Assembly: GCA_944323845.1 (NCBI GenBank)
Contig: CALUUA010000009.1
Coordinates: forward strand, 1-64,000
DNA length: 64,000 nt
Direction of reading: 5' to 3'
Origin: an uncultured Bacteroidales bacterium
Lineage (GTDB): Bacteria; Bacteroidota; Bacteroidia; Bacteroidales; UBA932
Each line of letters starts with the position of its first letter. The first letter of the stretch is position 1. Made by a program: the position numbers and the translations under genes. Positions 52,420 through 62,114 of this stretch are shown here, one piece after another. A model generated the notes under the pieces. The model made no database searches and was not told the DNA's origin. It worked only from the letters and a program-made list of their open reading frames with translations.

Positions 52420-52422
52420 AGC

Positions 52423-53016
52423 ATGAAAGATTCGGCACTGATCATTGTGGACATGCTAAACGATTTCATCGACGGCTCGATGGCATGTCTCAACGCAAAG
52501 GAAGCCGTGAACGCAGTATCCGCGTTCATCGACGGCAAGACATCGGCGGAGTCCGGAGATGATGACGAAAACGGCATTTTCGGACAGTTTCCTATCCTGT
52601 TCATCTGCGACCATCATCCGGCAGACCACTGTTCTTTCAGGGAAAACGGCGGTCCGTGGCCTGTACACTGCAAGACAGGAACAAGAGGCAGCGCCATCCA
52701 TGACAAACTGACACCCTACGTTTCGGAGGAACTGACTTTCTATAAGGGGTGCTCCCCTGACGAAGAGCAATATTCGGGATGGGAAGGCGTGAACAAGGCC
52801 GGCCAGACAGTCGGAGAAGTTCTTGACCTGCTGGATACGGAAGAAGTGTACGTCTGCGGCATAGCCACCGAATATTGCGTAAAGGCCACTGTCATGGATC
52901 TGGTCAGGGCAGGGAAAAAAGTCACTGTCATCGGAGACGCCTTGGGATATGTGGACAAGGAAGGACACCTCAAGGCATTGGAAGAAATTCGGGCGGCCGG
53001 AATCCGCATAATATAG
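52423..53016 (+). CDS. pncA: Nicotinamidase
   Basis: This 197-residue cytosolic hydrolase converts nicotinamide to nicotinate for PncB. The catalytic Asp is in LIIVDMLNDFIDG, the metal-binding CDHHPADHCSF gives Asp and His ligands, and the nucleophile Cys is in YVCGIATEYCVKATV (C in TEYCV). GGPWPVHCKTGTRG is also conserved. A loop near residues 38-50 (SAESGDDDENGIFGQ) is an insertion compared with E. coli. It is translated from the pncB message, three bases after its stop. Confidence 0.96.
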   Translation: MKDSALIIVDMLNDFIDGSMACLNAKEAVNAVSAFIDGKTSAESGDDDENGIFGQFPILFICDHHPADHCSFRENGGPWPVHCKTGTRGSAIHDKLTPYVSEELTFYKGCSPDEEQYSGWEGVNKAGQTVGEVLDLLDTEEVYVCGIATEYCVKATVMDLVRAGKKVTVIGDALGYVDKEGHLKALEEIRAAGIRII

Positions 53017-53053
53017 CCAAAAGATTGAGCAGCAAGGCAGAAAATCCGCGGAT

Positions 53054-53085
53054 TTTGTTATTTGAAAAATTATTTCTACCTTTGC
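53054..53085 (+). promoter_or_regulatory. Promoter of the Porin_10 gene
   Basis: TTTG (53054-53057), exactly 19 bases, TACCTTTGC (53077-53085): full consensus. It lies ten bases before ATG 53095 and shows that the upstream in-frame ATG at 53062 is not used. The -7 is the same as in the rRNA and rpmH promoters. Confidence 0.85.
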
Positions 53086-53094
53086 CGGCTCGAT

Positions 53095-55770
53095 ATGAAG
53101 AATTTTATATCAAAAATATGGTTTCCGGCAGTGCTGACCATGACAGCCGCCTTCCAGTCATTCGGTATAGATGCAGGAAGATATGTCAGAGGTTCAGTCC
53201 AGCAAGACAGCCTGACGGCCGCCATAGGGGAAGCAGACAGTATTCTGGCCCGGGATGGAGTCGTGACCGACTCTCTCGTCGCCAATGACACTGTTTTCGT
53301 TTCCGACACCATTACAGGTTCTCCTGCAGACTCTCTTCCGGCGCGGGACACTATCGTCATTCCCGACTCGCTCAGATACACCGACACACTCAAGTTCAAA
53401 TACTACATTGCACTCAAGGACAGCGTCACACGGGCTGCCGTCAGAGACTCATTGAGGAGCATCGGCGACTCGCTTGGACTCCACAGGCTTGATTCTCTTG
53501 TTTTCAAGGATTCCACCGAGACGGCGATAAGGGATTCCATAGCGTGGTTCAACTCATTGTCCCGGAGGGACAGGAAAAAATATCTGGCTGAGCTCAGGGA
53601 CGCGCAGAAACTTGTCGAACTGGACAGTATTCTGGCCGCAAAGGACAGCATCAGGGCATACAAGGACAGCATCATAGAAAATACTCCGCGTATTCTCAAT
53701 ACCTATGTCCTTCCCGACTCCATGCAGTACAAGCGTCTGGTCATGTGGGATCACGACAGGTATTTCAACGATATCAGACTTCGGGAAAACGACACGACAT
53801 ACAATTACCACTTCACCGAATATCCTTTCCTGAAGGACGATGTGAACGCCGTTTACTTGGGTGTAATCGGCTCGCCTACGGAGACTTATAACTTCTTCAA
53901 GAGGGAGGAGGCCGAAAATGCCGTGTTCTATACCCCATACATGGCGTACAGCTACACCCCTGAAAATCTCCCGATGTACAACACGAAGACCCCGTACACG
54001 GAACTGGCTTATTGGGGGACGCTGTTCGCCAACGCCGAAAAGGAGGAAAGCAATGTCAGGGTAATGACCACCCAGAACATCCTTCCCGAACTCAACCTGA
54101 GGCTGGAATACAACAGGTTCGGCGGAAACGGAATGCTCCAGAACGAGGATACTGACAACAGGACCTTTGTGGCTGCCGCCAATTATCTCGGCAAGAAGTA
54201 TTTCATGAATGTCGGCTATATCTACAACCGGATAGAGAAAAGCGAGAACGGAGGTATCATAGACAATTCATGGATCAGGGATACCACTGTGGATGCCCGG
54301 GAAATAGCGGTACGTCTGAAAGAGGCCGGAAATACCGTGAAGAAAAACACTGTCTTCCTCGACCAGTCATACAGGATACCGTTCGACTTCCTGTCGAAGG
54401 AGGCAAGGGAAGAAAGAAAGGCCAGGAAGGCGGAAAAGGCATTCAGGGACAGCCTGATGGCTACCGGCGACACAGCCGCCATCAGCCGATATCTTCTGGC
54501 ACAGGCCGAGAAGGAGGCCGCTTCTGCCATGAGCGCAGACAGCATCGACACTGACATCACCACGGCTTTCATCGGCCACTGTTCCGAATATTCGGTCTAC
54601 ACGAAATCGTACTATGACGAAATATCATCCAGCGACACCGACGGCAGGGATTTCTTCGGAAACAACTTTTATCTGAATCCGACTGCCAGCCGCGACTCTT
54701 TAAGGGTAATGAAGCTGGACAACAGGATTTTCCTGCGTCTTCAGCCATGGTCCAGCGACGGGATAGTCTCCAAACTGGATGTGGGAATCGGGGACAAGCT
54801 CTTGAACTATCATGATTTCAACAGGCTCAGCTACCTGCAGAAGAGCAAACCGGTGGTGCGGAACTCCGCATATCTGTATGCAGGAGCGCAGGGGCAGCTG
54901 AAGAAATACATGCATTGGAACGCCACAGGCAGGTACACATTCCTGGGAAGCGAAATAAATGACTTCTCGGTGAATGCCAATTTGTCAGTCAACTTCTATC
55001 CTTTCAGAAGGCACAGGAACAGTCCTCTGAACCTTAATTTCCACTTTGAGACAAGTCTCAGAGAGCCAGACTATTATGAACAGCATTTGCATACCAACCA
55101 TTACTGGTGGGACAATAATTTCGGGAAAGTGTCCACCACGAAGGCCGAGGCCTCGCTCAATATTCCGGTATGGAATTTGAGCGCGTTCTTCGGATATGCA
55201 TTGCTGGGCAACAACATATACTACGATAACCACGGATCAATACAGCAAAACGAAGTACCGATGAGCGTCATGACAGCCTCTGTCATGAAAAACTTCAGGC
55301 TTTGGAATTTCCACTTTGACCACAAGGCGCTTTTCCAGCTCTCCTCGAACGAGGATGTGCTGCCGCTGCCTATGCTGGCCCTGAATTTCAGGTATTATTT
55401 CCAGTTCAATGTGGTCAGGGATGTGATGCAGATGCAGATCGGGGCCAATGCTACCTTCGAGACGAAATGGCATGCTCCTGCCTACAACCCGGTTTTGGGC
55501 GTATTCCATACCCAGAACGAGGAAATGTACGGCAACTGCCCTTACATTGATGTTTTCGTGAACATCCAGTGGAAGAGGGCATGCATCTTCATCAAGGCTG
55601 TGAACTTAGGTATGGGCTGGCCGAACAAATCGGCGGACTACTTCAGCGCACACCATTACATCAGGCCGCAGCAGGCCTTTAAAGTGGGTATTTTCTGGCC
55701 GTTTTATGTTCAACCTAAGAGGGTCTCCAATTTCGGGGACTCAAAAGAGCTGGGAAGCTCGCAGAAATAG
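53095..55770 (+). CDS. Putative outer-membrane porin (Porin_10 family)
   Basis: After a signal peptide, this 891-residue protein has an unusual Asp-Ser/Thr-rich stretch (residues about 30-190: repeated DSL, DTI, DSI units), then a large beta-barrel rich in alternating aromatic residues. Motifs such as DRYFNDIRLRENDTTYNYHFTE (split as DRYFxDxxxxxxDTxYxYHxxEYP) and LGVIGSPTETYNFFKREE near residue 265 mark the Bacteroidota putative porin family. The end FKVGIFWPFYVQPKR is a typical barrel terminus. The protein is probably a general or glycan-linked outer-membrane channel; its substrate is unknown. It is followed by the MltF-like gene after ten bases. Confidence 0.85.
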   Translation: MKNFISKIWFPAVLTMTAAFQSFGIDAGRYVRGSVQQDSLTAAIGEADSILARDGVVTDSLVANDTVFVSDTITGSPADSLPARDTIVIPDSLRYTDTLKFKYYIALKDSVTRAAVRDSLRSIGDSLGLHRLDSLVFKDSTETAIRDSIAWFNSLSRRDRKKYLAELRDAQKLVELDSILAAKDSIRAYKDSIIENTPRILNTYVLPDSMQYKRLVMWDHDRYFNDIRLRENDTTYNYHFTEYPFLKDDVNAVYLGVIGSPTETYNFFKREEAENAVFYTPYMAYSYTPENLPMYNTKTPYTELAYWGTLFANAEKEESNVRVMTTQNILPELNLRLEYNRFGGNGMLQNEDTDNRTFVAAANYLGKKYFMNVGYIYNRIEKSENGGIIDNSWIRDTTVDAREIAVRLKEAGNTVKKNTVFLDQSYRIPFDFLSKEAREERKARKAEKAFRDSLMATGDTAAISRYLLAQAEKEAASAMSADSIDTDITTAFIGHCSEYSVYTKSYYDEISSSDTDGRDFFGNNFYLNPTASRDSLRVMKLDNRIFLRLQPWSSDGIVSKLDVGIGDKLLNYHDFNRLSYLQKSKPVVRNSAYLYAGAQGQLKKYMHWNATGRYTFLGSEINDFSVNANLSVNFYPFRRHRNSPLNLNFHFETSLREPDYYEQHLHTNHYWWDNNFGKVSTTKAEASLNIPVWNLSAFFGYALLGNNIYYDNHGSIQQNEVPMSVMTASVMKNFRLWNFHFDHKALFQLSSNEDVLPLPMLALNFRYYFQFNVVRDVMQMQIGANATFETKWHAPAYNPVLGVFHTQNEEMYGNCPYIDVFVNIQWKRACIFIKAVNLGMGWPNKSADYFSAHHYIRPQQAFKVGIFWPFYVQPKRVSNFGDSKELGSSQK

Positions 55771-55780
55771 GAGATTTGTT

Positions 55781-56851
55781 ATGAAAATTACAGGAAAAAT
55801 GCGCTCTTCAATGAGGTATTGCGCCGCTTTTGCTCTGGTCTTCGGATCAGTGACCATAGGCGAAAGATCCAACGCAGTGGACAGTGCGAGTCCTTATGAA
55901 ACATTCGGAGGCGACACAGTCAGATGCGTGATCAACACCGGAAACGAAAACTATGGAAGAAACGGTTTCAGGACAGGCTTCAGCTATGATCTGCTTCGTG
56001 AATTCGGCAGGCACATAGGAGCCGAGGTAAAAATCACCCTTGCAGACAACCACTGCGACTATGTGGATTCTCTGGAGAAGGGAACGATCGACATCATGGT
56101 GCTGCCGGACACGTGCGACCATCACGGAAACGGAATCATCCTGTCCAGAAAGATCGACAACATGGTATGGGCAATCAACAGTGATGACATAGCCAAAATC
56201 AAGGAAGTCAATACGTGGATAGCCACATACACGGAAACGGAGGCCTACCGTCGGATGTGGGTACAATACCACAAAGCCGTAAATCCTCTGTCCAAGTTCG
56301 AAAGGGGGATGATTTCATCGAAGATAAGCCCTTATGACAAGCTCATAAAGGAATACGCCGGAAAACTCGGATGGGACTGGAGAATGCTGGCGGCCGTCAT
56401 CTATCAGGAATCCAAATTCTCGATCAACACGGTTTCGCACAGGGGCGCCACAGGCCTCATGCAGGTAATGCCTGCCACGGCCCGGTATTATGGAGTGACG
56501 GACCTTCTGGATCCTGAAGAGAACATCAAGGCCGGAACCATGCATCTGGCCCGACTCGAAAGGCTGTACGGAGATGAAGGAATGACCGATTTCGAAATGA
56601 TAAAGTTCGTTCTGGCATCATACAATGCCGGTGAAGGAAGGATAGCCGACTGCAGGAATCTGGCGGCCGCCAGAAATCTGAACACAAACAGATGGGATGA
56701 CATACTGAAAGTCATTCCGTCCATGAGGGAGGATGCCACGCTGCAGGAAGTGAATCTGAAGTTCGGCAAGTTCAACGGAACCGAAACCATGAACTATGTC
56801 GACAATATCCTGAACATCTATTCGGCATTCTGCGAAATCTGCCCTGCATAG
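55781..56851 (+). CDS. Lytic transglycosylase, MltF-like
   Basis: This periplasmic enzyme of 356 residues cleaves the glycan strand of peptidoglycan. The C-terminal domain is a goose-lysozyme-type SLT: YQESKFSINTVSHRGATGLMQVMPATA with catalytic Glu in YQESKF, then LASYNAGEGRIADC. The N-terminal part resembles a solute-binding SBP_bac_3 domain (FSYDLLREFGRHIGAEVKI, DIMVLPDTCDHHGNG) as in MltF but is only about 150 residues long, so it may be a reduced sensor. A signal peptide is visible at the start. ATG at 55781 is chosen because upstream codons overlap the porin gene. Confidence 0.88.
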   Translation: MKITGKMRSSMRYCAAFALVFGSVTIGERSNAVDSASPYETFGGDTVRCVINTGNENYGRNGFRTGFSYDLLREFGRHIGAEVKITLADNHCDYVDSLEKGTIDIMVLPDTCDHHGNGIILSRKIDNMVWAINSDDIAKIKEVNTWIATYTETEAYRRMWVQYHKAVNPLSKFERGMISSKISPYDKLIKEYAGKLGWDWRMLAAVIYQESKFSINTVSHRGATGLMQVMPATARYYGVTDLLDPEENIKAGTMHLARLERLYGDEGMTDFEMIKFVLASYNAGEGRIADCRNLAAARNLNTNRWDDILKVIPSMREDATLQEVNLKFGKFNGTETMNYVDNILNIYSAFCEICPA

Positions 56852-56873
56852 TCCGGCATGATTCACCCCGGCG

Positions 56874-58046
56874 TCAGCTCATTCTGACGGTTTTCGCAGG
56901 ATCGACACGTGAAATGAACATTGATGGCAGCAGAAGCAGCAGCATTATCACCAGATAGGCTGCCGCATCTGCTGCCAATATTTTAAACAATTCGAGATGG
57001 ACCGGAACAAAGGAAATGAAATAATTTTCCGGGTCAAGAGTAATGACACGGGTCGCATTCTGGACGGCGCAGAAAATAAAGGCGAGCAAATTGCCGGCAG
57101 CCATCCCTTTCAATACAAGAGAAGACGCCGAGCGCAGAAAGACTCCGGCGATGGTACGATCTGTCATCCCCAATGACTTGAGAATCCCTATTGTGGATAT
57201 ATTTTCGAAAAGAAGTATGAGCAGGCCTGAAATCATGTTGAATCCGGCCACGACAGTCATAAGGACAAGGATGACCATGACATTGAAATCTATCAGGGCC
57301 AGCCAGTCGAAAAGCTGGGGCTCCGACTCGGCCGCCGAAATACTGATGACAGACCCGTCCTCGTCGGCTGAATACAAGAGGGTCATGGCTCCGATCTCCG
57401 CAGCAATGCTTTTCATGGTCTCCTCCGACCGGTAAGGTTCTTCCAAAAGAATCTCGAAAGCCGATACCTGATCTTCCGACCATCCGTTAATTCTTCTGAT
57501 ATCGGACAGCGAGGCATACACTACCAGCCGGTCGTCGGCTTCCGTCAGGGCCTCATACACCGAATCTATCCTGAATTTCCTGACTTTCACCCTTTCCCCT
57601 ACAAAATAAGCCTGAAAACTGTCTCCCGGTCCTGATGACAACATGTCTGCCAGCCGGGAAGGGATGCTGACTGCAAGCGATGAGGAATCAGACGGGATGA
57701 AAGTCTCTGTCCCCTTGAAGAGTACGCCATGCACTATGCCGTCCTTCTTCACTATCCCGGCCCTGTAGATGACAGGGCTTACCGACTTTACGCCGCGAAG
57801 CGAATCTACGTGGGGAAGATACGACGGATATCTGTTTATCGGGGAATTTTCCGACAGCCAGTCCATGTCGGAAGGAATCAGCCGGACATCGCCGGCTGCA
57901 GACGATATGGCATCACGGATTTCCTTGCGGAACCCGGAGGACACGGATACGGCTATGATCATCACCAGAAAACTCAACGCGATGGAAATGACTGCCGTCT
58001 TTCCCCGGAAATGCAGTCTTCGCGAAATGAATCCGGTGACATCCAT
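56874..58046 (-). CDS. FtsX-like ABC transporter permease
   Basis: This 390-residue inner-membrane protein has four helices: GKTAVISIALSFLVMIIAVSV near residue 20, then three C-terminal ones (FNVMVILVLMTVVAGFNMI; MAAGNLLAFIFCAVQ; LAADAAAYLVIMLLLLLP), with a large periplasmic domain. It belongs to the same LolE/MacB-like family as the protein at 33826 but is not a close copy. It follows the M13 peptidase gene by seven bases on the minus strand. No ATPase gene is next to it. Confidence 0.85.
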   Translation of the reverse strand: MDVTGFISRRLHFRGKTAVISIALSFLVMIIAVSVSSGFRKEIRDAISSAAGDVRLIPSDMDWLSENSPINRYPSYLPHVDSLRGVKSVSPVIYRAGIVKKDGIVHGVLFKGTETFIPSDSSSLAVSIPSRLADMLSSGPGDSFQAYFVGERVKVRKFRIDSVYEALTEADDRLVVYASLSDIRRINGWSEDQVSAFEILLEEPYRSEETMKSIAAEIGAMTLLYSADEDGSVISISAAESEPQLFDWLALIDFNVMVILVLMTVVAGFNMISGLLILLFENISTIGILKSLGMTDRTIAGVFLRSASSLVLKGMAAGNLLAFIFCAVQNATRVITLDPENYFISFVPVHLELFKILAADAAAYLVIMLLLLLPSMFISRVDPAKTVRMS

Positions 58047-58053
58047 GTGCTTC

Positions 58054-60066
58054 TTACCAGATGATTACGCGTTCCTCTTCAGGACGGTACATGGCATCTC
58101 CTGCCTCTATGCCGAATGCATCGAAGAATGTCTGGAGATTCCTCAATGTGACATTTACCCTGTTTTCACCGAGGGAATGCACATCCAGTCTGGTCAGTCT
58201 TGCCTTTTCCTGATCAGTGATGTTCATGGCCCATATGTTGGCATACGACAGGTAAAATCGCTGTTCTGCAGTAAATCCGTCGATATCAGCCGGCCTTTCT
58301 CCTCCGAAGGAATTCTGAAGAGCCGTATATGCCACGCGGAGGCCGCCCTGATCAGCTATATTCTCGCCAAGGCATAATGCCCCGTTTGCCTTCAGGCCCG
58401 GGAGGACAGTGACCGAATCGAACTGGGCCACAAGGACATCAGTCATTTTCCTGAAAGCTTCCTCATCCTCCGGTTTCCACCAGTCGGTCATATTGCCGTT
58501 CTTGTCGAAGTGCCGGCCCTGATCATCGAAGCCGTGCGTCATCTCATGACTGATGACCACGCCTATGGCTCCGTAATTGACTGCATCATCCGCCTCCGGA
58601 TTGAAGAAAGGAGGCTGGAGGATGGCTGCCGGGAAGCATATCTCGTTCGTGGCAGGGTTATAATAGGCGTTGACGGTCTGAGGGCTCATGAGCCACTCTG
58701 TCTTGTCCACCGGTTTCTGAAGTCTGGAGAAATTGTCCGCCATATTCCATGCCCTGATGTTGCGCACATTCTCCATATATGTCAGTGTAGGATTGATTAT
58801 CAGGGAGGAATAATCCTTCCATGTGTCCGGATACCCTACCTTCACCACTATGGCATCCAGTTTTTCCTTGGCGAAGGTCTTGGTAGAGTCGGACATCCAT
58901 TTCAGAGAATCAATATGCTCGGCAAGGGCTGTCCTGATGTTGGACACCATGACAAGCATGGCATCTTTCGACGACTGAGGGAAGTATGTTTCCACATAAA
59001 GTTTGCCTACGGCTTCAGGCAAGAGGCTGCTGGCTACGTCCAAAGAACGCTTCCACCGCGGCTTCTTTTCCTTGGCTCCGGCCATGGTCCGGCTGAAGAA
59101 GTCGAAATATGCATCGTAGAAATCCTCTCCGAGCACCGTGCAGAACTCTGAAATGTGCTGTGCAGCCAAATATTTCTTCAACTGTTCCTGACTGAATGCA
59201 GTGAACAGGGAATCGAGGCCTTTCAGATACGAAGGCTGGCCGACGATGATTTTGTCCGGTTCTTCGATACCGAGTTCCCTGAACCATGCCCCGAAATCGA
59301 AGGCAGGATATGCCGCCTTGAGATCCTTGGCGGAAATCGGATTGTATGATTTCTTCACGTCACGCAGCTCTACTGCCGACCATGAAATCTCCGCTATTGC
59401 ATCTTCTACCTCAAGCACTTCGGCCGCCACCGTATCAGGATTTTCCATGCCGGCGAGACCGATTATGCGGGCCAGATACTGTCTGTAGGCATCTTTGATA
59501 CCTGCATTGGCCGTATCCAGATAATAGTCCCTGTCCCCCATGCCCAGACCTGACTGAGAAATATACAGGACATTGGCATCGCTGTTCACCATGTCTGCGG
59601 ATACATATCCTGCAAAAAAAGGAAATTCGGCGACCGAATGCATCCTCGCCACGACCTCGGCCAGAGATCTGCTGTCACTGATGGCCGCTATCTCATCGAG
59701 ACCTTTCTTCAGAGGAGCAGCCCCTTCCGATGAAAGTCTGGCCGAATCCAGCCCCATAGAATACAGGTCATTGATTTTCTGGGCCTCGCTGCCCGGTACG
59801 GGACTGCTTTCGGACAGATTCTCGAACAGCTGGCGGATCTGCTTTTCATTGTTGTCTATAAGTTCATTGAACGTCCCGTAACGGGCATATTCCGGCGTCA
59901 ACGGATGCGAATCCATCCATCCGCCTGTGGCATATCTGTAAAAATCCTCACCCGGGTCGACACTCAGATCCATATTGGAGATGTCGAGCGCAGGCCTGGC
60001 ATTTTCGGGCTGTCTACATGAAATCACTGCAGCAAGTGCAAACATAAGACATACAATTCTATTCAT
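58054..60066 (-). CDS. M13-family zinc metallopeptidase (neprilysin/PepO type), lipoprotein
   Basis: The chosen 670-residue protein begins MNRIVCLMFALAAVISC, a lipoprotein signal. It is an envelope zinc endopeptidase of the neprilysin family: VISHEMTHGFDDQGRHFD near residue 515 (HExxH with Glu catalytic), the third ligand in LGENIADQGGLRVAY, and NAYYNPATNEICFPAAILQPPFF. The last residues VIIW end like other M13 proteins with a C-terminal Trp. Start at 60066 is preferred over 60093 because 60091-60098 is a consensus -7. It is co-transcribed with the downstream permease. Confidence 0.94.
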   Translation of the reverse strand: MNRIVCLMFALAAVISCRQPENARPALDISNMDLSVDPGEDFYRYATGGWMDSHPLTPEYARYGTFNELIDNNEKQIRQLFENLSESSPVPGSEAQKINDLYSMGLDSARLSSEGAAPLKKGLDEIAAISDSRSLAEVVARMHSVAEFPFFAGYVSADMVNSDANVLYISQSGLGMGDRDYYLDTANAGIKDAYRQYLARIIGLAGMENPDTVAAEVLEVEDAIAEISWSAVELRDVKKSYNPISAKDLKAAYPAFDFGAWFRELGIEEPDKIIVGQPSYLKGLDSLFTAFSQEQLKKYLAAQHISEFCTVLGEDFYDAYFDFFSRTMAGAKEKKPRWKRSLDVASSLLPEAVGKLYVETYFPQSSKDAMLVMVSNIRTALAEHIDSLKWMSDSTKTFAKEKLDAIVVKVGYPDTWKDYSSLIINPTLTYMENVRNIRAWNMADNFSRLQKPVDKTEWLMSPQTVNAYYNPATNEICFPAAILQPPFFNPEADDAVNYGAIGVVISHEMTHGFDDQGRHFDKNGNMTDWWKPEDEEAFRKMTDVLVAQFDSVTVLPGLKANGALCLGENIADQGGLRVAYTALQNSFGGERPADIDGFTAEQRFYLSYANIWAMNITDQEKARLTRLDVHSLGENRVNVTLRNLQTFFDAFGIEAGDAMYRPEEERVIIW

Positions 60067-60090
60067 AATCATGTTTTTGATACAATCGTA

Positions 60091-60098
60091 CAAAGATA
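60091..60098 (-). promoter_or_regulatory. -7 element of the M13 peptidase gene
   Basis: TATCTTTG on the minus strand is an exact -7 match about 25 bases before ATG 60066. The -33 position has no TTG. Confidence 0.55.
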
Positions 60099-60171
60099 CT
60101 GATTAATTTAAAACGAATTTTATTTTTTTGCATATTTGCACCCGAAAAACCGTCGGAAACATAATTTTTCC

Positions 60172-61140
60172 ATGACATCCGGAAATTTGACAAAGAAAAT
60201 CATAGGATTCATCAGATCCTGGGCCCTGCCTTCAGCCATTGTGACAGGGATACTTCTGTATGTCATTTATGACAATATTCCCGGACTCGCGCCAGCCGGG
60301 CCTTATCTGAAAAAGACAGTGGACATACTCCAGCCTCTGCTCATCTTTTCCATGCTTTTCCTGTCATTCTGCCGTATCGAGCCGAAGGATCTAAGACCGA
60401 GGAAATGGCATGTATGGCTGTTGCTGACACAGGCTGCAGGTTTCTCCATGCTCGCAGCCGCCATGATACTCATGCCGGATTACCATTGGAAAGTCCTGAT
60501 AGAAGGAGCCATGCTGTGCCTCATATGTCCCACGGCCACCGCAGCCGCTGTGGTCACGGCCAAACTTGGAGGCGACTTGCCTGGAATCACGGCATACACC
60601 ATCCTCATAAACATGGTCACGGCCGTACTGGTGCCTGTATTCCTGCCTTTCGTCCACCCGGAAGACGGCATTTCCTTTTTCACAGCTTCGAGCATGATAC
60701 TCGCAAGGATATTCCCAATGCTGATAGCTCCGTGCCTGCTGGCTTTCCTCGTGAGGTATCTGGCTCCGCACCTGCATGAATGGCTGTTGAAATTCGACAA
60801 TCTGCCTTTCTACCTGTGGTGCGTATCCCTTACGCTCGCGATAGCCATGACCACAAGGTCTATCGTACACAGCACGACTCCTGCCATATATCAGGTATGT
60901 CTGGCAGCTGTCTCGCTCCTCTGCTGCGCCTTCCAGTTCATGGCAGGAAAAAAGATAGGGAAAAGATACGGAGCCGCCATCACTGCCGGACAGGCTCTCG
61001 GACAGAAAAACACGGTATTCGCCATCTGGATGGGCTATACCTTCATGACGCCGGTATCCTCGATTGCCGGAGGATTTTACTGCATCTGGCACAACCTATT
61101 CAACTCATACCAGCTGTACGAACGCTCCCGCAGGAAATGA
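60172..61140 (+). CDS. BASS-family transporter (bile acid:sodium symporter-like)
   Basis: The 322-residue inner-membrane protein has about ten hydrophobic helices (ALPSAIVTGILLYVIYDN; LLIFSMLFLSFCR; LLTQAAGFSMLAAAMIL). CPTATAAAVVTAKLGG near residue 118 and QALGQKNTVFAIWMGYTFM near residue 280 correspond to the crossing helices and substrate/sodium sites of BASS transporters. Its substrate is unknown; an organic anion is expected. ATG at 60172 is chosen because the longer frame starts at a TTG within the promoter region. It ends directly against the convergent TPR gene. Confidence 0.85.
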   Translation: MTSGNLTKKIIGFIRSWALPSAIVTGILLYVIYDNIPGLAPAGPYLKKTVDILQPLLIFSMLFLSFCRIEPKDLRPRKWHVWLLLTQAAGFSMLAAAMILMPDYHWKVLIEGAMLCLICPTATAAAVVTAKLGGDLPGITAYTILINMVTAVLVPVFLPFVHPEDGISFFTASSMILARIFPMLIAPCLLAFLVRYLAPHLHEWLLKFDNLPFYLWCVSLTLAIAMTTRSIVHSTTPAIYQVCLAAVSLLCCAFQFMAGKKIGKRYGAAITAGQALGQKNTVFAIWMGYTFMTPVSSIAGGFYCIWHNLFNSYQLYERSRRK

Positions 61141-62079
61141 CTATCTGGACAGATATTCAAGCCGTGTTTCGGCTGCCAGCCTTTCTGTCTCCGGAGCGAC
61201 TCCGATGAAATCAGCCAGATACTTTTTCTCCAGTTTCGTGTTCTTTTCCTGACGTGCCAGCAGAATGATATTCCTCAGCGCGCCGTAATCGTCAGGCTTT
61301 ATTTTAAGCACCTTACGATAATATTTAAGAGCACTCCGGCTGTCCTTGGCCACCACGAGATCGTAAGTGCCCATATTGGACAGGAATACGGGATCCTTCG
61401 GATCTATCAGCAGCATCCTTTCGGAGAGAGTCCTGAATGCATTGTACGCAGAAGGTGTTCCCAGTCTGAAAAATGCCGAACAGTATTCCTGCATCGCCTG
61501 TCCGAAGAAGTCTTCCCCGATCTCATATCCTGGATACTCCCATTCATACCCTTCCTGATCCTTGTCGACAAGCGACAACAGATATGACAGCGCCATGTCA
61601 GGGCTTCCTTTCTCATATGACATCAGGGCAGTCACTTTAGTGAAGCGAAGATCTATCCTGAACGGATATGCGGATATGGCCTTGTCCAGATAACGCATGC
61701 CGGACGAGAAAAGGTCGTCGTCATAATCCACTTCCTGAAAATAATAGATATCCGTACCTGTAGAATCTTTCAGCGACAAGACAGGTTCTGCCCCTAAATA
61801 TTTTTTCTGCGGCTTGACCACCACCGATGTGGACTGGGCCTTGGTGAAATAATAGTTGAACCATGCCGTAAGCATGTCGGCATTGAGGGAGTCCACAGCC
61901 ATCCACTGATTAAGGACAGTTTCCACGCCCACCCCGTCATAACCGAGTTTGGACACTATCAGTTCATATCTTCGGGCGTATGTCCCTGACAATTCTTCCT
62001 TTGTCTGCCCGGACATTTCCGGATCATGCGCCATGGCGCAAATCAGGACGAGAGGCAATATCAATGACTTTCTTTTCAT
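61141..62079 (-). CDS. Exported TPR-type protein of unknown function
   Basis: The 312-residue protein begins MKRKSLILPLVLICAMAH, a signal peptide. It contains helical pairs typical of tetratricopeptide repeats, clearest in DPVFLSNMGTYDLVVAKDS and ALKYYRKVLKIKPDDYGAL (residues about 235-275). The family is common in Bacteroidales, placed next to tRNA/rRNA genes or protease genes, but has no known role. ATG at 62079 is chosen over GTG at 62085. A hairpin TTGCCC-GAA-GGGCAA at 62095-62109 lies between it and RsmF, upstream on the same strand. Confidence 0.7.
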   Translation of the reverse strand: MKRKSLILPLVLICAMAHDPEMSGQTKEELSGTYARRYELIVSKLGYDGVGVETVLNQWMAVDSLNADMLTAWFNYYFTKAQSTSVVVKPQKKYLGAEPVLSLKDSTGTDIYYFQEVDYDDDLFSSGMRYLDKAISAYPFRIDLRFTKVTALMSYEKGSPDMALSYLLSLVDKDQEGYEWEYPGYEIGEDFFGQAMQEYCSAFFRLGTPSAYNAFRTLSERMLLIDPKDPVFLSNMGTYDLVVAKDSRSALKYYRKVLKIKPDDYGALRNIILLARQEKNTKLEKKYLADFIGVAPETERLAAETRLEYLSR

Positions 62080-62114
62080 AAACACAGTTATTTATTGCCC
62101 GAAGGGCAACCTAA

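Noticed and set aside
53062-53094. Longer porin start at ATG 53062
   Set aside because: This ATG lies in the spacer of a full consensus promoter.
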